64,000 nucleotides of DNA from the NCBI GenBank assembly GCA_963682025.1, contig OY821518.1, positions 236,880,152 to 236,944,151 on the forward strand, given 5' to 3'. The stretch's first letter is position 1; each line of letters begins with the position of its first letter. Source of the stretch: Cordilura impudica (Eukaryota; Arthropoda; Insecta; Diptera; Scathophagidae). A model generated the notes under the pieces. That model was not told the origin of the DNA and made no database searches. It saw only the letters and a list, made by a program, of their open reading frames with translations. This document shows positions 61,501 through 64,000 of the stretch, one piece after another. The position numbers were made by a program, and so were the translations under genes.

Positions 61501-61664
61501 TCGTTTGGTTTCGGGTGTTTCGCTAAAGAAGGTTGAATGTAGTTTTTATTCGATCCGGTATCTATTAAAAACTTTAAAATTTTCCCATCACTCGTTCTAC
61601 ACTCAAAGTAAGGAAGTGATGAGGGAGTTAATCTAAAAAATGAACGTCCGCAAATTGATTGCAA
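58545..61664 (-). CDS. pol: Pol polyprotein: protease, reverse transcriptase, RNase H, integrase
   Basis: 1,039 residues counted from the first codon after an in-frame TGA; that codon is TTG, so pol has no start of its own and is made by -1 frameshifting from gag. Aspartic protease: DTG at 35-37, IIGND near 99-103. Reverse transcriptase about 190-455: VIDYRK near 250, catalytic D285 in VIDLKSGF, LPFGLKNAP near 317-325, YIDD at 347-350. RNase H about 495-620: D508, E543/E545, D571, D614. Integrase: HHCC finger H755, H759, C789, C792; catalytic D822, D875, E912. C-terminus KLTPRYKKEKV resembles the start of a GPY/F module but stops about 15 residues later, which may be short for the family. All catalytic residues are present. 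Confidence 0.95.
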   Translation of the reverse strand: MQSICGRSFFRLTPSSLPYFECRTSDGKILKFLIDTGSNKNYIQPSLAKHPKPNENIFFANSIGGKTRISHYIELNLFGLRDKTLKFFILPTLKSFDAIIGNDTLKHLKAVIYTSNDYMLIENRIKVPIKQRVSKTVYNIDAKIEHLTLEQKNNMKLLLHQFPTLFADPDKKLTYTTKVVGEIRTSTDTPIYTRYYPYPMSLKSEVEDQINKLLEDGIIRPSRSPYNSPVWIVNKKPDSEGNKQYRLVIDYRKLNSVTISDRYPIPEINEVLAQLGRNKFFSVIDLKSGFHQIPLKESDIEKTAFSVNNGKYEFTRLPFGLKNAPAIFQRALDDILRIFIGKICYVYIDDIIIFGETEQEHMKNLETIFEVLQNANMKIQLDKCNFYAKEVEFLGFMVTADGIRANPSKVEAIEKVPIPGTLKELRSFLGMSGFYRRFIKDYAKLAKPLTLILRGEEGRLSKRISAKKEITLDNSAIEAFNKIKRTLTSNEVMLQYPDFQKEFHLTTDASNYAIGAVLEQDGKPIIFISRTLSKCEEHYATNEKEMLAIIWALKTLRSYLYGPVAIKIFTDHQPLTHALSNKNSNSKLKRWKAILEEYNYELKYKPGRTNVVADTLSRIPDNKQQINSMTATQHSDDSSSQNLIPYTDVPINVFRNQLFISIGESASYQFKIIFPTYHRHIIVERHFTEDSLTKILKRYLNPSVTNGIFTDDRILGKIQTIYPLHFTHYRTRYTRKIVEDLIQETDQEAKIIQEHNRAHRNPLENRAQLLENYYFPQMGAKTKKIAKQCKICQENKYERHPTTPILHATPIPDYPGQIVHIDIYQTDKKVVLTAIDKLTKYAQAKLIKSRATEDVRLPLQELLINFGMPKKIVIDNEKSLSSAPITFMLENQYGIQIFKTPPYTSTVNGQIERFHSTLSEMMRCVKAENTHINFEELLYRSLYKYNHSIHSTIKRKPIEAFFGRNKSTDPKQIEKDRLDNVEKIIDKQNKDLEFHNKKRTSPPSYKPSDTVYVKINKRLGSKLTPRYKKEKVKEDKGEN

Positions 61665-62986
61665 TCATCCTCATGGTTAGTCTCCTCCTGTTGTTCGTAG
61701 TTATTATAATAGCCCTCCCAAGTCTGTTCCTCGGGTTCTTCCTGAGCTATGTGATTAATTCTCTGAGCCTTATTCGAAAAATTATTGAATTGATTTGATG
61801 GTGCCGGTGGGCGTTTTCCCGAAAATGCGTTAAAATTTGGTCTATTCATGTAATCAATTCTCCTTGTCTGCATAGAATTATCTATTTCCATGGGTACCGG
61901 TTTAGGTAACGGTTTTGGGCCTATTGGTCTGGGGGGTTGCATATTGTTATTAAAGTTTTGATGTCTATAGGTATAGTTCGGATTTTGTGGAAAATGTTGT
62001 CTGTTAAATGATTGATTGTAAAAATTTGGATTTGATGGTTGTCTTCTAAAAGCATCATCCCTAAATGATTGACTTTGTACTGCTTGGGGTAAATATGCTA
62101 TTTGTGGGTAAAATTGTTGTCTTGGAAATTGCTGTTTTCTAGGGGGTATTTGAGGTGATTGGTGCTGACTATTTCTATGGCTCAAGTATTGTGTCCTGAA
62201 TCCTTGGTTTTCTAACTTCATACACAAGTGTAATGCCTGAGGTAAATCAGATGGTTCCCTCATGCCCAAAAGTCTAGGAAGATCGCCGTTTAGGCCTCTA
62301 ACGAATGTGTCCAGAGCCTTGTTTCTATATGTTTTCGTGAGAAGTTGCATTGCTTCTTGTCCCATTTCCAGACTTGATAATTTATTCAATATCAGTGACA
62401 AGTGGTTATAAACTTCCTGATAAAACTGGGAGATAGAACTCCTTCCTTGCGTCAATGATGTAAGTTGACATTCAAGGGTAGTAATGTCACGTTTGTCAGC
62501 ATAATGCAGTGCAAGACAGTGTGAAATCGCTTTCCAGTCTAGTGGGGTATTGTATGACTCAAGGACTGCGTCAGCGTTGCCTACGATTTTGTTCCTAATA
62601 ACGTTTAGTATGCCGAAGTATTTCGGTGTACCTCTAGTGTTCCCGTATATTCCGAGCACGCGGTCTACGCTTTTTTTCCACGAACTATACTCTACTGGGT
62701 TTCCTGAAAATTCCCTAAGGCTACGTATGATGTCTGGTATTCTATCTAAATCGTTTAGTTGGCCCTGATGTTCCGGCCTGATAAATTCGTCTGTAGCATT
62801 AAGTAGTAGGTTGTCACTGTTGAGGTTTTCTTGTATTATTCTCCTAGCAATATCGCTAAAGGCATTTATTAACTCCGGTGTCAAATTTGCCTGTAGTGGT
62901 GGTTGTGCCATGCGGGCTGGCTGTATTGGTGGAGCGCCTGCAGCGTCCAAAACACTAGGTCTTATCAGGTTATTTGGGTTTGACAT
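61628..62986 (-). CDS. gag: Gag structural polyprotein
   Basis: 452 residues from ATG at 62,986, chosen because the start context ACAAAATG fits insect initiation sites; the open frame runs 24 codons further upstream but contains no earlier ATG. Gag forms the particle shell and binds the genomic RNA. Residues about 80-260 look like a Ty3/Gypsy capsid domain (DIIRSLREFSGNP near 85-97, SVDRVLGIYGNTRG near 106-119, helical region to about 250). The C-terminal third is rich in Q, N, P and F (FPRQQFYPQ, NFYNQSFNRQHFPQNPNY) with scattered arginines and an acidic end. There is no CCHC zinc knuckle, which is usual for this branch. Overlaps the pol open frame by 37 nt. No internal stop. Confidence 0.92.
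   Translation of the reverse strand: MSNPNNLIRPSVLDAAGAPPIQPARMAQPPLQANLTPELINAFSDIARRIIQENLNSDNLLLNATDEFIRPEHQGQLNDLDRIPDIIRSLREFSGNPVEYSSWKKSVDRVLGIYGNTRGTPKYFGILNVIRNKIVGNADAVLESYNTPLDWKAISHCLALHYADKRDITTLECQLTSLTQGRSSISQFYQEVYNHLSLILNKLSSLEMGQEAMQLLTKTYRNKALDTFVRGLNGDLPRLLGMREPSDLPQALHLCMKLENQGFRTQYLSHRNSQHQSPQIPPRKQQFPRQQFYPQIAYLPQAVQSQSFRDDAFRRQPSNPNFYNQSFNRQHFPQNPNYTYRHQNFNNNMQPPRPIGPKPLPKPVPMEIDNSMQTRRIDYMNRPNFNAFSGKRPPAPSNQFNNFSNKAQRINHIAQEEPEEQTWEGYYNNYEQQEETNHEDDCNQFADVHFLD
61634..61640 (-). other. -1 ribosomal frameshift site T TTT TTA
   Basis: In the gag frame the codons CAT TTT TTA GAT TAA end the protein; the heptamer T TTT TTA fits the X XXY YYZ rule in the correct frame and lies two codons before the gag stop. 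The pol frame is -1 relative to gag and opens 24 nt upstream of the heptamer, so slippage here gives Gag-Pol. I did not identify the downstream stimulating structure. Confidence 0.8.
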
Positions 62987-63439
62987 TTTGTCGAAACAGA
63001 AAAAAAATTTCTTATATTGTTGTAACAATTTGCCCAATAAAATTGGCCTTATATTCAACTGTCCTAAAACCGATCAAATTTAATGCAAAATTGTTTAAGA
63101 TTCAAAATAAAATTGCAATAAGTTGTAGTTGTTTCAAATTTAGTTTTTCCAAGGTTTAATTCACTTGGTTTTAATTTTTTCAAAGTTGATTCAAACTTAA
63201 AATTTTGTCAAATTGTTCAAAACTTAGTCAGTATAAAATTACCCTGAATTCACTTTCTTCAAATTTAATTTCTTCAAGTTTAATTTACTTAGTCAAAATT
63301 AATTGCTTCAAATTTTTCTTCAAATTTGATTATTTAAAAATTACTCCAAATTTAATTTTTTCTAATTTAAAGATTTAATCCACTTAGTTTAATTGTTTCA
63401 AATTTTCCTTCAAATTTAATTTTTTCAAAAATTGTTCGA
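62987..63439 (-). other. Element leader, proximal part
   Basis: 5' untranslated region just before gag. A/T-rich, with degenerate versions of the downstream repeat ('ttcaaatttaatt', 'ttcactta') from about 63,140 on. No ATG-initiated long frame on the element strand. Confidence 0.7.
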
Positions 63440-63836
63440 ATTTAAAATTTAATTCACTTACTTAGTTGTTTCAAATTTTTCTTCAAATTTAATTTTTTCA
63501 AAAATTGTTTCAAATTTTAATTGTTTAAAATTTTTCTTCAAATTTAATTTTTTTCAAAAATTGTTTTAATTTTTAAAAATTTAATTCACTTATTTTAATT
63601 GTTTCAAATTTTTTCTTCAAATTTAATTTTTTTCAAAAATTGTTTTAATTTTTCAAATTTAATTCACTTATTTTAATTGTTTCAAATTTTTCTTCAAATT
63701 TAATTTTTTTCAAAAATTGTTTTAATTTTTCAAATTTAATTCACTTATTTTAATTGTTTCAAATTTTTCTTCAAATTTAATTTGTTTCAAAAATTGTTTT
63801 AATTTTTCAAATTTAAAAATTTAATTCACTTATTAC
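63440..63836. repeat. Leader tandem repeats, about 77-78 bp period
   Basis: Copies contain, on the plus strand, ttcacttattttaattg, tttcaaatttttcttcaaa and caaaaattgttttaatttt. The marker 'ttcactta' falls at 63,454, 63,585, 63,663, 63,740 and 63,825, giving periods of 78, 77 and 85 bp at the right side and a diverged double-length gap on the left. They lie in the 5' untranslated leader. In related elements (Gypsy, Idefix, ZAM) repeats in this position act as insulator or protein-binding arrays; that role here is inference. Confidence 0.85.
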
Positions 63837-64000
63837 TTTAAATCTAGTAGCCTATAATAATTCACAATAAATATACTGAATAATAAAAATGGAGTTCTTA
63901 CATTAATATCAGTATGTGCATGTCTCGGCGCTGGGAGTTGTCCTTTTTTTCCTCTAAGGTTACTAAGGGTCCTTCACGCTGATGTTTGTCGCTTCCTTGT
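63837..64000 (-). other. Element leader, distal part, with candidate splice donor
   Basis: Higher GC than the rest of the leader. On the element strand it has the only nearby ATG (63,921), a six-codon open stretch, and TTAAT|GTAAGAA, a good donor match with the exon ending at 63,902. Joining it to the env acceptor at 58,386 would not put this ATG in frame with env (20 nt before the junction, one nt modulo three needed). No LTR end or primer-binding site was found before 64,000. Confidence 0.45.

Larger units (their letters stand above)
56621..64000 (-). mobile_element. Gypsy/17.6/Tom-type LTR retrotransposon (errantivirus), 5' end outside window
   Basis: Order on the minus strand: leader with tandem repeats, gag, pol, env, polypurine tract, 3' LTR. 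An env gene with a polybasic cleavage site and C-terminal membrane anchor, plus a pol of protease-RT-RNase H-integrase order, places it in the insect errantivirus branch of Ty3/Gypsy (Metaviridae); sequence character is closest to the 17.6/297/Tom group in my judgement. The element is in the same orientation as the 5S genes. More than 7.38 kb is visible. The 5' LTR and primer-binding site lie beyond 64,000, so LTR identity and target duplication cannot be checked. All three frames are open. Confidence 0.93.

Noticed and set aside
62987..63058. 24-codon N-terminal extension of gag
   Set aside because: It would begin at TTG with no ATG; the ATG at 62,986 has a good start context.
62550..63159. 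Plus-strand frames of 61-90 codons opposite gag and the leader
   Set aside because: Antisense shadows of gag; no independent support.
63830..63845. 'ttactttaaat' near 63,832 as the end of the 5' LTR
   Set aside because: It matches a few bases inside the 3' LTR end, but the terminal AGTTAGAC and the rest of the LTR are missing, and no primer-binding site follows.
63902..63921. Small leader frame starting at 63,921 as the first exon of env
   Set aside because: With the donor at 63,901 and the acceptor at 58,387 it is out of frame with env.

Overview
The window reads as a piece of a dipteran, probably drosophilid, nuclear genome. From 1 to 56,620 it is one uninterrupted head-to-tail array of 5S ribosomal RNA genes. 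From 56,621 to the right edge it is an LTR retrotransposon of the insect Gypsy/17.6/297/Tom (errantivirus) type. Both lie on the minus strand. The species assignment rests on the 5S sequence, which as far as I recall is near-identical to that of Drosophila melanogaster apart from a G at about position 23, on the pre-5S style T5 terminator, and on the retroelement family. It is an inference.

The 5S array holds 79 genes by my count, each placed by hand. Most repeat units are 707-728 bp, about twice the roughly 375 bp that I recall for D. melanogaster. The extra length comes from an internal duplication: each spacer has two related A/T-rich subrepeats of about 220-250 bp (A and B), followed by a short, better conserved region of about 118 bp upstream of each gene. 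Read on the gene strand, the order is gene, 9-nt trailer, T5 terminator, subrepeat B, subrepeat A, upstream region, gene. Spacers fall into blocks with shared diagnostic variants (1-13,996; 13,997-15,405; 15,406-29,122; 29,123-32,698; 32,699-42,983; 42,984-46,544; 46,545-52,914; 52,915-56,620). Higher-order periods are visible, notably a six-unit, 4,233-bp period in the first block and two-unit alternation elsewhere. One unit (34,842-35,681) carries three subrepeats. The genes themselves are almost invariant; I noticed base changes in only four (genes 12, 56, 78 and 79), two of them being the last two before the retroelement.

The retroelement sits in the spacer upstream of gene 79. In its own direction it reads: 5' leader (running off the window at 64,000, with a 77-78 bp tandem repeat), gag, pol in the -1 frame with a T TTT TTA slippery site in the overlap, env with a splice acceptor just upstream, a polypurine tract inside the env 3' end, and a 310-bp 3' LTR that abuts the 5S spacer. 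All three reading frames are open and the pol catalytic residues are present, which suggests a recent insertion. The 5' LTR and primer-binding site are outside the window.

I see no host protein-coding gene. The many short open frames in the 5S spacers are poly-F/poly-K artefacts of A/T-rich repeats and are not annotated.
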